Part shown: in pieces, positions 1 to 53,550 of the stretch | Numbering within the stretch: position 1 is the stretch's first letter | Layout of the letters: the number at the start of each line of letters is the position of its first letter | Assembly: GCF_032854445.1 (NCBI RefSeq) | Contig: NC_088300.1 | Coordinates: forward strand, 35,819,608 to 35,879,607 | Direction of reading: 5' to 3' | From: Liolophura sinensis | Lineage: Eukaryota > Mollusca > Polyplacophora > Chitonida > Chitonidae | Length of the DNA stretch: 60,000 nucleotides | The notes under the pieces: generated by a model | What the model was told of the DNA's origin: nothing | What the model saw: the letters and a program-made list of their open reading frames with translations, nothing else | Databases searched by the model: none | Made by a program: the position numbers and the translations under genes

Positions 1-180
1 CACCCATCAACAAATGCATATACATCCGTCAGGATTGGTAAATCCCTCGTCAGAATAGGTTAATCCCCCGTCAACAAATGCCTGTACACTCGTCACGATT
101 AGTAAATCAACCGTAACGCTTTAATATACCCGCCAATATTGGTTTATCACGTGTCAACATTCAAATACATCGGTGAACAA
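1..180. repeat. degenerate tandem repeat
   Basis: Diverged copies of a unit of roughly 36 to 45 bp with the phrases CCGTCAACAAATGC and GTCAGGATTGGTAAATC. It lies in the intron after exon 19. Confidence 0.5.
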
Positions 181-311
181 AGCAGACCATAATCATCCGC
201 CTAGTCTTCAAAAACACCTAGAGACATTCAACACTGTGAAAAGTTTAGTTTAAAGTAAAGTGGTGGGTTGCATTATATAACATGTACCCTTTTGTCAGAA
301 TTTGATCTTAC

Positions 312-41265
<40,954 letters not shown>

Positions 41266-41889
41266 GGCCGCACTTCTTTCACTTACATACTATACAGCCG
41301 CCTCTTTTGAGGTCCCCGATTCAGGCGTTCGTGTGAGGATGGGAACTCTTTGACGTCTGCTATACTCACTGGGGCTACACAGTTTCCCACAGCAAGTAAT
41401 CTGATCACGTGAGCGCGGAGACTTGAGGTCACGAGAGCAGTAATATAACGGGGAGGGAAACAACAACAACGAGCTGTAGGTGATTCCCGCAGAGTGTCGT
41501 CAACACACGAGTATTGCAGACGTGTGTAATGAAAAAAAGAGAGAGGTTGGGCTGCAGAAAAATAAAAAAAAAAACCAGGATAAACAACATCAAGAGAAAG
41601 CGTGCCGCGACTGAAAAAGGACAAGGTTGTAGCTGTGAACATTTGACAATGTGTTTTTTTTCGTCGTCAACGACGAGGGAACTTCAGTCAGAAAATTATA
41701 TGTTTATAAGCGGAGCACACCTTTGAAATTCGCAGCCTTTGTTTGCGTCTACGCGAATCAGTCCATGTCCTCAGCCAATCAAAACGTCTACAGGAGAAAC
41801 ATGCCACCTGTTAAATACAAATACGATTATTTGAGCAGCCACTGAGGAAAAAAAAGCTAAAGATCAGTGCGGAAAGCCTAGATGCCTGC

Positions 41890-41925
41890 CTTGCACTATA
41901 AAAGAGGGCTCCCTTCTCTTCGCAT
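41890..41925 (+). promoter_or_regulatory. possible TATA-type core promoter pointing right
   Basis: GCACTATAAAAGAGGGCTCC resembles a strong TATA box on the plus strand, about 630 bp upstream of the minus-strand exon 1. No gene was found to its right, so this may be chance. Confidence 0.2.
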
Positions 41926-42434
41926 GGTTGGATTGGTTATGTCATGATATCCGAACAGGTTTTATGAATGGCAGCATACTTGTCATGCATCTACATGTAA
42001 CCGGATGTGTCGTCGTTAACACCCGCACTATACCTATTTAAGAAGAAAATAATTTACCGAAGATGTCGCGGCTTATAGACCTTGCATATATATGGTGATA
42101 TATGGTTTTCAAATAGATCATCTACACTTCGTAGACTATCGTATATAGGCCTGTGTGACTAATATGTTAGTCCCAGCGTACGTACAGTCTTCGTGCATGT
42201 TTACCCGGGACTATAATACTCGTATAGAATTCCAAACGTTTCCGAATAGATGCCAGGGACATCCCGTCAAAAAGAGCTGACAGTCTAATACATGGTGGGA
42301 CAATGGGCCCACTTCGTCTATAGATATATACATATACCCAGACATATACATTCGAGAAGCATCTAAACCTGTATATATATCTGCTAATGTCCATAGGCCT
42401 ATCAACTGAGAATAAGTCAATATAATTATATTTT

Positions 42435-42435
<1 letters not shown>

Positions 42436-42505
<70 letters not shown>
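42436..42505. repeat. (AT)n microsatellite
   Basis: About 35 uninterrupted TA units. Confidence 0.9.
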
Positions 42506-42510
<5 letters not shown>

Positions 42511-43132
42511 TGTGAAAAGCTCTCTGACCTTCATGTTGATTAGTTTGTATAGATTGATTAAATAGTTTGGGAATTTATTGATTGATTGTTAGATCTATTG
42601 ATTGATTATTTTTATTGACCAGTAATCGGGCACAGATCGACTAAGCTGTAGATTGGCAGATTGACAGATGAATGAACTGATGACCAGTTAGGTGTGACCA
42701 TTTGTCAACTATCACACTGTCGTCGCTTGCCTGTCTTTACTCTCTCTGCTGCACGTCTTTAATTATATTCACTGGTTCATTTTAACTGATTTGTTGGCGG
42801 TTAATAGGTGGGCTGTGTGAAACATTGCTATAACGCGGTGATACATACAGACTTGAAGCGATACAATACTTTCCACGCAAAAAATTAACGCAGAAAGGAT
42901 TCGAAAGTGAAGTAACTTATAATTGGGATACATCTTTGTTACGAAAACTGGAGCATGTATCAACGATTTTCGTGACAGTGTTGAAGAGAGTTAGTGTGCA
43001 AGATAACTAAACTCCTTTAGGTTTATGATTCTGGTAAAAGTGTCGTGTCGTCAACAGAAAAAGAAACTATGCTCTGGAAAAGTGAAACCCGCAAACATAT
43101 ATCTGTACTCTATTCATAGCCTAGAAGTTCGA

Positions 43133-43416
43133 GGGGCCTCCGTGACTCCATTGGTTATCGCGCCAGCGCAGCGTAAAGGCCCAGGAGCCTGTCACCAATG
43201 CGGTCGCTGTGAGTTCAAGTCCAGCTCATGCTGACTTTCTCTCCGGCCGTAGGAGAGGGAAGGTCCTGCAGAAACCTGCGGATGATCGTGGGTTGTCCCC
43301 GGGCTCTGGCCGATAAAGCCCCGTTTCCTCCCACCATAATGCCGGCCGCTACCGTATAAGTGAAATATTTTTGAGTAAGGCGTAAAACACCAATCAACTA
43401 ATTAAATAAATAAATT
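43133..43416 (+). mobile_element. tRNA-derived SINE family 1, full copy
   Basis: Complete head, B box (TGTGAGTTCAAGTCC), body and tail ending in AATAAATAAAT. No clear flanking duplication, so it is older than the copies at 11274 and 28681. Confidence 0.82.
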
Positions 43417-43844
43417 TAAGAATTCGTTAAAGACAAAATACAGCACATAAAATGATCATCATCAAAGGCACAAAGCAAGTGAAAACTATATCGTAAAATG
43501 CATCACACTTTTTTTTTACTTTTCTTGAACAAAATCAACTTAAATGGTGAAACATATCTAAATTATATTGTTAAGTTGGTCTTCATGGGCCATACTGGTG
43601 GTGGTGGGCGTCTACGACCTCGTAAACATATTTTCTTTTCTTCACAACATTTGGTAATGGTTATAAGGTAATTGTGTCGCCAACAAAATATACAAGGTCA
43701 ATAACGTCCATGCATCTTATAGAATTCCAAAAAAAAAATGTAACCAAATATATGGTGTTATAGAGTTGTGTGTTTACTGTGTATTTTCGTTCAAAACAGT
43801 ATATAAAGTACATAATGCTATTCCAATTCATATTCACGAGAAAA

Positions 43845-44010
43845 AAATGAGACAAGAAACATGTCCCTATAGTATGTATTATGTAAATACTGAGGCGATT
43901 AGTTCAGATTATTTTGATATTATATTGCCGTAAAAAAAAATGAAACAAGAATCATGTGCCATATTTCTATAGTATGTATTATGTTCATACTGAAGCGATT
44001 AGTCTCACGC
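43845..44010. repeat. local tandem duplication (~95 bp, two copies)
   Basis: TATAGTATGTATTATGT, an A-rich run before ATGA(G/A)ACAAGAA and GGCGATTAGT or AGCGATTAGT occur twice in the same order. Confidence 0.6.
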
Positions 44011-44199
44011 GACAAGTCGTCGAGACTAATCGTATAGCGATGCTTTTGTATAACCCATGCTCTAACATGTGCGCATATTGTTTTATGCATGTTACAATGC
44101 ATGCACATCAAAACAATATTTCCCCCCAAAATTCTTTCAGTCTACAAAGGAGTCGTAAAGACTTCATATCCAGCTAGCTTCCAAGTGGTAACTTGCAAT

Positions 44200-44290
44200 A
44201 TTTGAAGCCATAACCCAGACTATTTCAAGTCGTATAACCCGCAATCTCTCAAGCTGTAGCCCATATTTCAAGTCGTAACCCATAATGCTG
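44200..44290. repeat. short degenerate tandem repeat
   Basis: Variants of TTTCAAGTCGTATAACCC recur three or four times at a spacing of about 26 to 30 bp. Confidence 0.5.
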
Positions 44291-46143
44291 ATTCCAGTCT
44301 GTGTATCCATTGTATCCTTATCTGGCCTTAGCTATACTATCTACACGGCTGTAACATTCAAAACGAGGTGTAGATCGTCCCGTTTACAGCACACAATGGA
44401 AACGCCACGCATGCACAAGTATATTTTGTAAGAGTTTGATTAGTTGAAATGCACAACTGTGAAAGAGTGTATATGACTTTGGTCATAAGCCTGTAACGTT
44501 TTGATCCTCAAATATGCCTGCGGCAAAATTGTTTTTCATCTCATCACGTCTTCTGAAGTTCTTGTCAAAATGTCGGTTGTTGATTAATTTAGTTTTCTTG
44601 CCGGTTTACTCATACTCATAGTAGGTCCATACATGCAGCATGGCCTCCGTCGAACCGAGTTAAACCAAGAGCAACATCCATCGCGTTACATTTACAGCTA
44701 GACATTTCCCCGTTAGTCAAATTTTTACAGTGTACCTATGCAAAGAGCTTTAAGCTGACGATATCAACTATAATTTTCAACGCTCCGAAAGTAACACACA
44801 CGACATTTTGTAGCATGGTACTCGCAGCAATACGCAACGTTTTCTGACTTGGTTTGAGGATTATTTGAATTATATATACACCAAGCGTGCTTTTCTTTTA
44901 CAACAGCGATTACGTTATAGCTACATACTCATATATAGATGTAGGTCATATATGTGTTACATTGTATAAAACGTAATTGTTGTCTGATTCTTGTGTAGTA
45001 AGGACTTTTCATTCACGATGAGTTCAGAATGCGGTTAAGGTCGCTACTGCTGCCGCATTAGATTAACCCGTATTATGAGGGTGCATTAATTGCACGCGGA
45101 GGTAATCGTATTCACACGTTCATCACTTGTTAGGTATAACTGTCAACACAGCCGTGAAAAAGCCGGTCCGAAACGCAGTCATTAAAAACATGCCTCTGTA
45201 GATATATGCATATTATACGCAGGTTTGAGTCACGGCGTGAACACTGCAGTCATCCGTGACGCTCGGTTGACTGTCAACTGACTCTTATGTACGTATACGC
45301 TACACTACAGTACACACCAAGATCACACTAACAGTGGTACAGGATGTATGATTACACTAAAAGGGTGGCGTGTCAAACTGGACAGTTATGCTGGCTTATA
45401 TGACGTAGGCCTATACATATGTAGTGTGAACACCGATTAACGAACATACCATTAAAGTTAAGAAAAACGTGTACACGTTATGACAACAAAGATATGCCGG
45501 TAACCACAAAGCACAAATAAATAACGACGTTTACAGACGTGTGCATCTCTCTTTGTCAAAATGCAGAAATTTTGCTAATAAAGTTACCTTTCCAGTTTTC
45601 ACTTAAGACTGAACTCCTTTTTTCTACACTCATAAAATCTGCCAATAGAAACAAATGTGAACTAGATTAGAAAACGAAAACTTCTTAAATATGAAACTTT
45701 TATACATAGCCTGGGAACAGTTGCTCGGAACATTATACACAAGTTAGACCATGCATGCCCGCATCAATATATGCAGGTTTATTGTAAGTATTGGGCTACA
45801 TTTATGACCGCATTCATGAATGCCTGAATGCAGTTCTAGACTAGTGACGTTTAACAAATTGCAATTAACATCACTGAATTTTTGTTAACCAAATCTGCAA
45901 ACAGAGAATGTTTAAAGTTGCTGAATGAGGTAAATTGGCATAAGATTTCACCGGTTACGTGCAGCCATTTGCAAAACTACCACACTGGTGCTGTCGCTGG
46001 TCTAGTTTTACTCTCCATGGTGTACCAGTAGTCTTTTGTACTGAGTAAACCATATGTTTATGTCAGTTATTAAAACGTTATGGCGAGAATGAAAACTTAG
46101 TTCTCTCTCGCTTGCAGGATTTAGACGTTGCCACACAGGACCT

Positions 46144-46185
46144 ATATAGAAGTACGACGTTAAACCCCAAGCACTCACTCACTCC
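46144..46185 (+). repeat. SINE family 2, tail stub
   Basis: GTACGACGTTAAACCCCAAG followed by CACTCACTCACTC is the plus-strand form of the family 2 3' end. Confidence 0.6.
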
Positions 46186-46837
46186 TATGTGGAATTTGTG
46201 CAAGTTCTTCTTGACGACTGAAAACTGACGAATTTCTCCCTCTTACCTGCTGTAGCTGAATATAAAGAATTTCATAATTTTGTTTGAAGTCGAAAACTGC
46301 TTTCCAGTTATGGCTGAAAGTGGCCCAAATCCCTGTGGAAGAGTTGTTAATATGACATATACACGTGCCTTCTGTGGGCTGATTAACGTAATTAACATGA
46401 ATCAGTAATTGAAATTGTTTTGTGGAACAGAAGCAAAGGAATGGTTTGAAAAAGGGGCGCATGTGGGGTTGTATGTAGGCTACTCATAACTACCGTGGGG
46501 ACGTCGTACTTACCTTGCTAGCTGCCATGAAATTAGCGACATGACCGTAACGCATCTTGCGCTTTGAGAAACTGGCCCCCTACACGAAATATGCCATTCC
46601 CGAATTTCTCGACCGTGTTGAACTTTGGAAACTGATCTGACTTTTTCATTAGCTGTCGCATTTACATCTTGATTTATTACGCATCACATTTTAAAAAATT
46701 TGTCTTGTATAATCAATATTTACGACGAGCTGATATTTGGTTTCAGCAAGCACACCCTCCACTAAACGAGGCACACTTTTTAAGTTCATCTCCATCCAGA
46801 TCATTTACCTAACTCTGGCTTACAATGATAGTCACAT

Positions 46838-47125
46838 ACACGTGCTTGGACCAAAGTGCATGTAACGGGGGTAGTCCATGCCGACCATGTGCTGTCGCCA
46901 CTGAAGTACCATGCTGAATACACCCGACATGACACCACACCCAGTCACATACTGACATATACTGACACTGGGCCAACAAGTCATCTTTCCTTGCTCTAAC
47001 CTCTCAGTGCTGAACACCAAGCGAGGCAGCAGCTAGCACCATTTTTAAAGTCGTTGGTATGACCAGACTCGGGTTTGATCCCAAGTCTCCTGAGTCACAC
47101 GATATAACTGCAGTCGACACTCTAA
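46838..47125 (-). mobile_element. tRNA-derived SINE family 2, diverged near-complete copy
   Basis: On the minus strand the head reads as tRNA-like, with a B-box-like TTGGGATCAAACCCGAGT. The body shares CTCTCAGTGCTGA and CAAGCGAGGCAGCAG with the copy at 13908. It forms a subfamily distinct from 53551..53919. Confidence 0.6.
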
Positions 47126-47699
47126 TCACCCATGACTGGAGCCCAAGCTTTTCTTTCAGGAGGTTCGTCACAGTACACAAACAGTGCATCTTTGTTCTAT
47201 ATTTTGGTTCTCCTAAGTCATCTCCAGGTAAACCTAAACATAAAATCTGCGGTGCTTTTTTCGGAGGTGTAACAGTGTACAATAATGAACTTCAAACTAT
47301 TCGGTAGGAATCACTATTAAAGGGTGCTTACCTTAATGTAAATACGTTTCACATGCTTCTCCAGCATTCAGTGTGTCCGCATTTATGCATATTCAGAGTG
47401 CGCCAACCAGCTATTGAGTTCGTGTGGGCAAGCCCGCGTTTTTATTTTTTTTTCTAGAAAACTGCAAATCGGAGGGGTTGAAATTTGGCAGCAAATTTCT
47501 CGTGGGTACTGCATGGCTTTTGAAGTGTGTTTTATGTGTGTTAATTTTAAAACATATAACAGTTCAAAATCAGCAAAACAGCTGATTTTATTGAACATGT
47601 ACAGTGCTGAACGTACATAACATATATTGTCACCTCTTTGATAGCGTACAATGAGACCTAAGACAACGAACAACGTGGGCCCCCGCCTAATTGCTTTGC

Positions 47700-47820
47700 A
47701 GTTCTAGTTTATTTATTTATTTGATTAGTGTTTTACGCCATACTCAAGAATATTAAACTTATACGACGGCGACCAGCATTATACTGGGAGGAAACCGGGC
47801 AGAGCCCGGTGGAATGTAAA
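47700..47820 (-). repeat. SINE family 1, 5'-truncated copy
   Basis: TTTATTTATTTGATTAGTG, then GTTTTACGCCATACTCAAG and GGGAGGAAACCGGGCAGAGC; body and tail only. Confidence 0.75.
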
Positions 47821-49489
47821 CAGCTATCTATAAAGGTAAAACAGAATTCAGCTTCCTGTATTTTTGCTCAATGCTAACTTAACAACAGCTCTAACGTTGT
47901 AATTCTTAGGGTGATGGTGTTGTAACTCTTGCTGAATTGAAAACAGTGGGTCGGAGAAATCTACTTTCACCAACTCAATCAAATGCCGAGCAGGCAGCAC
48001 TTATACGGCTGTGCGTCATATCATACCAACAACGCTGCTGCAATGACTGTTACATTGTCGTTCTGAAATAGACTGGTTCTGAAGCAGATGCTAAATCCGT
48101 GTGTATCGACCGTTTCGAAGCCGTAAAACTCCATGCAGTTCTAGTTATTATTCTCACAAAACCCTGTGCTGCGTTTCTCAAAAATGAACCGCTTGCAGAT
48201 TTTCTGAAAAATTTATATGAATGTACATTGACCCCAGATACATAAAGTTTGGGAAAAGTCATCAAAATGTGTTCACAATTTACTTCAAAAGCTCACTATT
48301 GGTCGAAGATTTGACGTCACAAAAGTTTGTTAATCTTATCAAGCCTGTTCGCTTGAACATTAAACTTTGATATGTCTAAGCCTATGATGCTGACTTTTTC
48401 GTATCATGGGTTTATACACATAAAAAAGAAAATGAAGTTTCTCCTCCAAAACTGCTGATGCGACTGAACTGCAATTTAAAATGCTCAGAAGAATTTGGAA
48501 ATATGGCTCTCTTGGACTGAAAACTGTAAAGGGCGACATTAGGTGAAAATGTCATGTGACCAAACCAATTGTTTTTGTCATTTATTTGTTCAGCGTAGAT
48601 TTTGACACCCCGAGAGACGTACCTTATTTTTGGGGGGGGGGGACGGATTCCAAATATACCAGACATTTTAAACCGAAAATGTCAACCGGAACCCCGGTTT
48701 TGAATACTGTTTTGGCAACAATATTTGTGTTTTTTATTTAATTCGGTCACTATTTTCACGTGTTACTGTTTAATTGTTTCTTGACACAGAATTTCACTCG
48801 ATGTATTGGGTGTGTGCATCTCATCCAGTCAACTGGACAGGCAACAAATTCCCTCATATCATAGCTAGCTGACATTTTCAATACTCCAGTCGATCAATCA
48901 CCTTCCTATATCGCAGAAAGTTCCAGCAGAAATGGGCTTAATTCACTGTATAGTCCCTCGTCATGAAATATATCAGAAAGAAAAGTTCTTGAAGTAATTC
49001 AGCTACAGTTCAAAGAGCTAGGGAACATCCGTCAGATGTAAAGTTAATCCGAAGTGACTTTTAATTGAGCTATAAAACGTGGCTCTGTGTTTAGGGCTGA
49101 ATACAGCCTTATTTAAAATTGACAGGTATTTCGTGTAATTTCGGTTTGATTAATGGTGCTCGGACACTACCTTAGCATTTATTTCATTGAAGACGGAATT
49201 CATAGAGATGTATATCCCGTAATGCGGCTTTATATCAGCCGACCTGAAGACTGCGATGTCTTTGAAAACAGAACAATGGCTTAGAAATGATCTGTCCTCC
49301 AACCCACCACTCCCCTCAGGCTAGGTGTTGATACTGACGGAGAAATGCGTACATGATCACCACTCATTCAAGACTATGGTTAATTCATTCACGTTTTTCT
49401 TTTGATCACTCGGAATTATTCCCCGATAGATCAGTGCGTGTATATAGAAAGGGGAATGCAGAACGATCCAATTGAAGTCTGTACCACAG

Positions 49490-50340
49490 ACAGTTAAAGG
49501 TCAGCTACCACTGGATTGTCTTTGTCTCCATTAGTTGTAATAAATCTGTATCACACACAGTTGAAGCTCAAATACTATTTGATTATCGTTGCCTTGGATT
49601 GACCCCATTTGCTGTAATAAGTTTGTATCATACACAGTTGAAGCTCAAATACCATTTGGTTATCGTTGCCTTGGATTGACTCCATTAGTTGTAATAAGTC
49701 TCTATCATATACAGTTGAAGCTCAAATACCATTTGGTTATCGTTGCCTTGGATTGACTCCATTAGTTGTAATAAGTCTGTATCATACACAGTTGAAGCTC
49801 AAATACAGTTTGGTCATCGTTGCCTTGGATTGACTCCATTTGTTGTAATAAGTTTGTATCACAAAGTTAAAGCTCAAATACCATTTGGTTATCGATGTCC
49901 CGGATTGTCTCCATTTGTTGTAATGTGTCGGTATCAGTCAGTTGAAGCTCAAATACAATTTGGTTATCGTTGCCTTCGATCATCTCCATTTGTTGTAATA
50001 AGTCTGTATCAGACAGTTGAAGCTGAAATACGACTTGGTTATCGTTGCCTTGGATTACCTCCATTTGTTGTAATAAGTTTGTATCAAACAGCTGAAGCTC
50101 AAATACGACTTGGTTATCGTTGCCTTGGAATTGTTTCCCTATCATGTAATAAGTTTGTATGCCCCTATCACAGACAGTTGAAGCTCAAATACGACTTGGC
50201 TGTCGTTGCCTTGGATTTGTACCCCTATCATGTAAAAAGCTTGTATGCCCCTATCACGGACAGTTGAAGATCAAATGCCACTTGGTTATCGTTGACTCGG
50301 TTTGTCTCCTTTTGCTATAATAAATTTGTAACACAGAAAA
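49490..50340. repeat. minisatellite of ~75 to 86-bp units
   Basis: About ten copies sharing CAGTTGAAGCTCAAATA, then TTGGTTATCGTTGCCTTGGA. Successive starts are 77 bp apart on the left, 75 bp in the middle and 86 bp on the right, where CCCCTATCA has been added. Frames open on both strands are repeat by-products. Confidence 0.85.
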
Positions 50341-51113
50341 ATTACGCTGAAATACCACCCGGTCGTCTTTGCCTTGGTTTGTTTCTTCTTTTCGTAAGAA
50401 GTGAATTAGAGACAACTGAAGCATCGACCATCTTGTGGTTTGGTTCCTTTCCTTGAATCACAGTCTACAAAATCACTAGAATTTACCGTAATTTTTTTTT
50501 GTCTTCAAATAGCCACATTTTGCCCACCGACTTCCAGTGCTTGTGGCAAAGACAACAGCCTTCAATTAATACAGCAGCCAAAACGGACACATTTTCTATG
50601 CCATACTGAATTTTGAACACAAGCAACTTGTTTTATACTTTGTTTCTGAAATGGTATAGAGTAGTATAACTTCGTATTGTAACATTTGTGTTTAATATAT
50701 ACTTCACCTTGGCCCATAATCATAGTGTTGATATCTGACAAGCGTCGAAGCATTTCGGGAAAGTTTACACAACTTTGCTATATATAAGTTCTGAACTGAC
50801 TGGGAAAAAAAACGACAGAGAAATGAAGCAATAAACTGGCGCTCGGTGCATACGTGAATCCCGTTATCTTCGAAGCCCCATTACATTCATTTATCTTCTG
50901 GACATTTTAAGGTAATTGTTTTCGCACGATTTTTTTAACGAAGCAAGCAATCTGCTTCTTCGTCTTGTATGTATGTAAGCGTTCTCGTTACACACTGACC
51001 TAGAGACAAAGAGAACTACATATCTCATCCCTGATGTACCACAAAACATAATATTCAAACAGTTGACGTGTTTATCAGTTTGATGTCTTTAGTTCTGGCC
51101 AATTAACAATTCA

Positions 51114-51553
51114 GAAACTGCCCTAGGCAAATACCAGCGAGTGGTCATATACGTCAAATGTTCAAATGATTGACAGATGAATGTAGAGTGACGTTGTCAA
51201 TTCATCTGTACAGCTATTTTGACCGGAATATATATATATAGCAAAAATAATAATAAAACATCCTCTTGACTTTCTACATTCTGTTATATTCCCGAGCGAA
51301 GGCATCTTCCTCACGGAAGTTAAATATTTGAAGAAACAGAGAAAGACCCCCTGGTGAGGAGAACTTACATAGGAAAAAAAATAATAAAACGCCTTCTTAA
51401 CTTTCTGCATTCTGTTATATTCCCCAGCGAAAGCATCTTCCTCACAGAAATAAGACGCCTTTTTAACTTTCTTTTAAGAAACTGCCCTAGGCAAATACCA
51501 GTAAGAGGTCATATATTTCAAATGTTCAAACGATTGACAGATGAATGTAGAGT
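51114..51553. repeat. local segmental duplication, A-B-B'-A' direct order
   Basis: A (51114..51190) and A' (51478..51553) share GAAACTGCCCTAGGCAAATA and ATTGACAGATGAATGTAGAG. B (51247..51330) and B' (51379..51460) share CATTCTGTTATATTCCC and CATCTTCCTCAC. Confidence 0.7.
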
Positions 51554-51557
51554 ACAT

Positions 51558-51600
51558 ACAATATATATATATATATATATAGGCAAATACCAGCGGCAAA

Positions 51601-51667
<67 letters not shown>
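51558..51667. repeat. (AT)n microsatellite, two tracts
   Basis: Two AT-dinucleotide runs are separated by AGGCAAATACCAGCGGCAAA, itself a fragment of the neighbouring duplicated unit. Confidence 0.85.
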
Positions 51668-51668
<1 letters not shown>

Positions 51669-52011
51669 ACCACAAGAAAGTATTGAACGGGCGACTTTTA
51701 GAAGAATGCCACATTCGCATTATATTTCAGCTACATCGTGGCGACTCTTCACTACATATGTTGTCACGGAAGTTACGCCAGGCGTAATTTTGCGACTGTT
51801 TCGTAAAACAAGGCGCTGATGTTGCCAAACTCATTGAGCAAACAAGATGGGCAAGCCATGCCAGTCATTTACCTCCAGGAAAAAAGTCTTCAGAATTAAT
51901 TACTGGCACACTGTTTCATAATTGTGTCTATAATTCTGCGTAAGCCTTGGCTAGTTTGGCTATAGGGGCTGTAAATTCATCGTGTTGAACAGGCTCGGCG
52001 GATTAGATATA

Positions 52012-53540
52012 CTATCCAAAAAAAGAAACGCATAGGTGTTTTGTTTTATTTTAAAATGAAATAAATACATTTTGTCTTCATTTCATGAGCAAAATGTGTT
52101 TTAATATTGTTAATAGTCACAGTTAGCACACATTTTATTCCTCAAAACATTTCTTGGTTGAAAATGTTGAGTTTGGAGGCCGTTTTTGGAAGAAGTAAAA
52201 AATACAGCACCACACTGCATCACGTGCAGACTTACACGCCGAACTTACGCATGGAAAGCTTGCAGTGTGTGACTATAAAACCCCAACTTTGGGCCGGAAA
52301 TCGGCGTCTTTCAAGTGGTGTTTTCAAGCTGATTCAACATGCCACGTCTTGACACTGTCACAAGAAATATTGCCATTGGAAGACTTCAAGCTGGAGAGTC
52401 CCAATCGTCCATTTCTAGGCGTCTACACGTCAGCCAGAGCACGATTTCACGGCTTGCTGCCCGCTACAACAATACTGGGACAACAAATGACCGTCGGCGT
52501 TCAGGTCCACCACGTGTCACTACAGCAGCCCAAGATCGCTACATAAGGGTCCTCCATTTGCGTGACCGTTGTGCTACAGCTGAAAGCACAGCAGTCAGCA
52601 TACCGGGACTGAGGAGGATATCAGGTCAGACAGTGCGGAACAGGCTGAGGGAACATGGACTGAGAGCCAGGAGGCCCTATGTTGGGATCGTGCTGCGTCC
52701 TCACCATCGCGCCAATCGCCTCCGATGGTGTAACAACGTGACTGCATGGAATCTACGCAACTGGCGACGCATTTGGTTCAGTGATGAGTCCAGATTCCTA
52801 TTGCAGAGACGTGATGGTAGAAACCGGGTTTACAGACGTGCTCACGAACGTTATGCCCCTAACTGCGTACGCCAAGTGGAAAGATTTGGTGGAGGGAGTG
52901 TAATGATGTGGGCAGCAATATCGTATACTGGTCGTACAAATCTTGTCCACGTTCAGGGAAATCTTACGGCCGTACGCTACCGAGACACCATTCTGCAGCC
53001 ACACCACTTACCTGTCATTGACGTTCAGCGGGAGTTGTTCCAGCAGGACAACGCCAGACCGCACACGGCACGTGTCACAAGGGACTTCCTCGCCGAAAAC
53101 AATGTAAATGTGCTACCCTGGCCGTCCCGTTCCCCGGATCTTAACCCATTTGAGCATCTGTGGGATAAACTTGATCGACGTCTACGCCAACGTCAACCTC
53201 AACCCCAAACGCTTCAAGAGCAAGTTGCATGTTTGCAGGAGGAGTGGCAGAACATTCCCCAGGCCTCTATCCAGCGTCTCATCCAGTCCATGACAAGGCG
53301 TGTCAGAACTGTTATTCGTGCCCGTGGTGGTCACAACAGATACTGACATTGCACTCAAGTGGGAGACTCATTGTGAGTGTCTTACCTCAAGTTGATGGCC
53401 TTGTTGTCTAGATATGGACCCTTCCTTAATCTGTGTAAAAAAATATTTGCAGAATAGCAATTCTTATTTAGTTATGCATAATTGAAAAGACTGCATCACC
53501 TCCGCAAAAAACCGGGTTATGCGTTTCTTTTTTTGGATAG
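52012..53540 (+). mobile_element. complete Tc1-type DNA transposon
   Basis: 1529 bp with perfect 23-bp terminal inverted repeats (52012..52034 and 53518..53540, beginning CTATCCAAAAAAAGAAACGC). TA dinucleotides flank both ends (52010..52011 and 53541..53542), the standard Tc1/mariner target. One uninterrupted transposase gene lies inside. Identical repeats and an intact frame suggest recent, possibly current, activity. Confidence 0.93.
52339..53346 (+). CDS. Tc1-type DDE transposase, intact (335 aa)
   Basis: It cuts and pastes its own element by binding the inverted repeats and inserting at TA. The N-terminal part (residues ~5 to 45, IGRLQAGESQSSISRRLHVS) is a helix-turn-helix. RRRSGPPR at 52 to 59 corresponds to the GRPR-like hook, followed by a second DNA-binding segment to about 125. 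The catalytic residues are all present: Asp149 in WFSDESRF, Asp237 in QQDNARPHTA and Glu272 in PDLNPFEHLWD. The 34 residues between the second and third give the DD34E signature of the Tc1 branch. The length of 335 is normal for the family. The ATG 327 bp from the left end starts the frame that covers the whole domain set. No stop or shift is seen. Confidence 0.95.
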   Translation: MPRLDTVTRNIAIGRLQAGESQSSISRRLHVSQSTISRLAARYNNTGTTNDRRRSGPPRVTTAAQDRYIRVLHLRDRCATAESTAVSIPGLRRISGQTVRNRLREHGLRARRPYVGIVLRPHHRANRLRWCNNVTAWNLRNWRRIWFSDESRFLLQRRDGRNRVYRRAHERYAPNCVRQVERFGGGSVMMWAAISYTGRTNLVHVQGNLTAVRYRDTILQPHHLPVIDVQRELFQQDNARPHTARVTRDFLAENNVNVLPWPSRSPDLNPFEHLWDKLDRRLRQRQPQPQTLQEQVACLQEEWQNIPQASIQRLIQSMTRRVRTVIRARGGHNRY

Positions 53541-53550
53541 TATATATATA

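Larger units (their letters stand above)
42510..49480. other. region without a supported gene
   Basis: Apart from the SINEs and repeats listed, I see no coding exon here. Open frames are short, lack motifs and are not joined by plausible splice sites. A poly-G run lies at 48633..48642. Confidence 0.5.

Noticed and set aside
41283-41642. 119-codon minus-strand frame upstream of exon 1
   Set aside because: No motif. It lies where the 5' UTR or promoter of the laminin-like gene should be.
41701-41710. Minus-strand TATAAA upstream of exon 1
   Set aside because: It would need a ~400-base leader containing a long upstream open frame; it cannot be told from chance in AT-rich DNA.
49743-50267. 174-codon frame with internal repeats
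   Set aside because: By-product of the 75-bp minisatellite unit; the opposite strand is open too.
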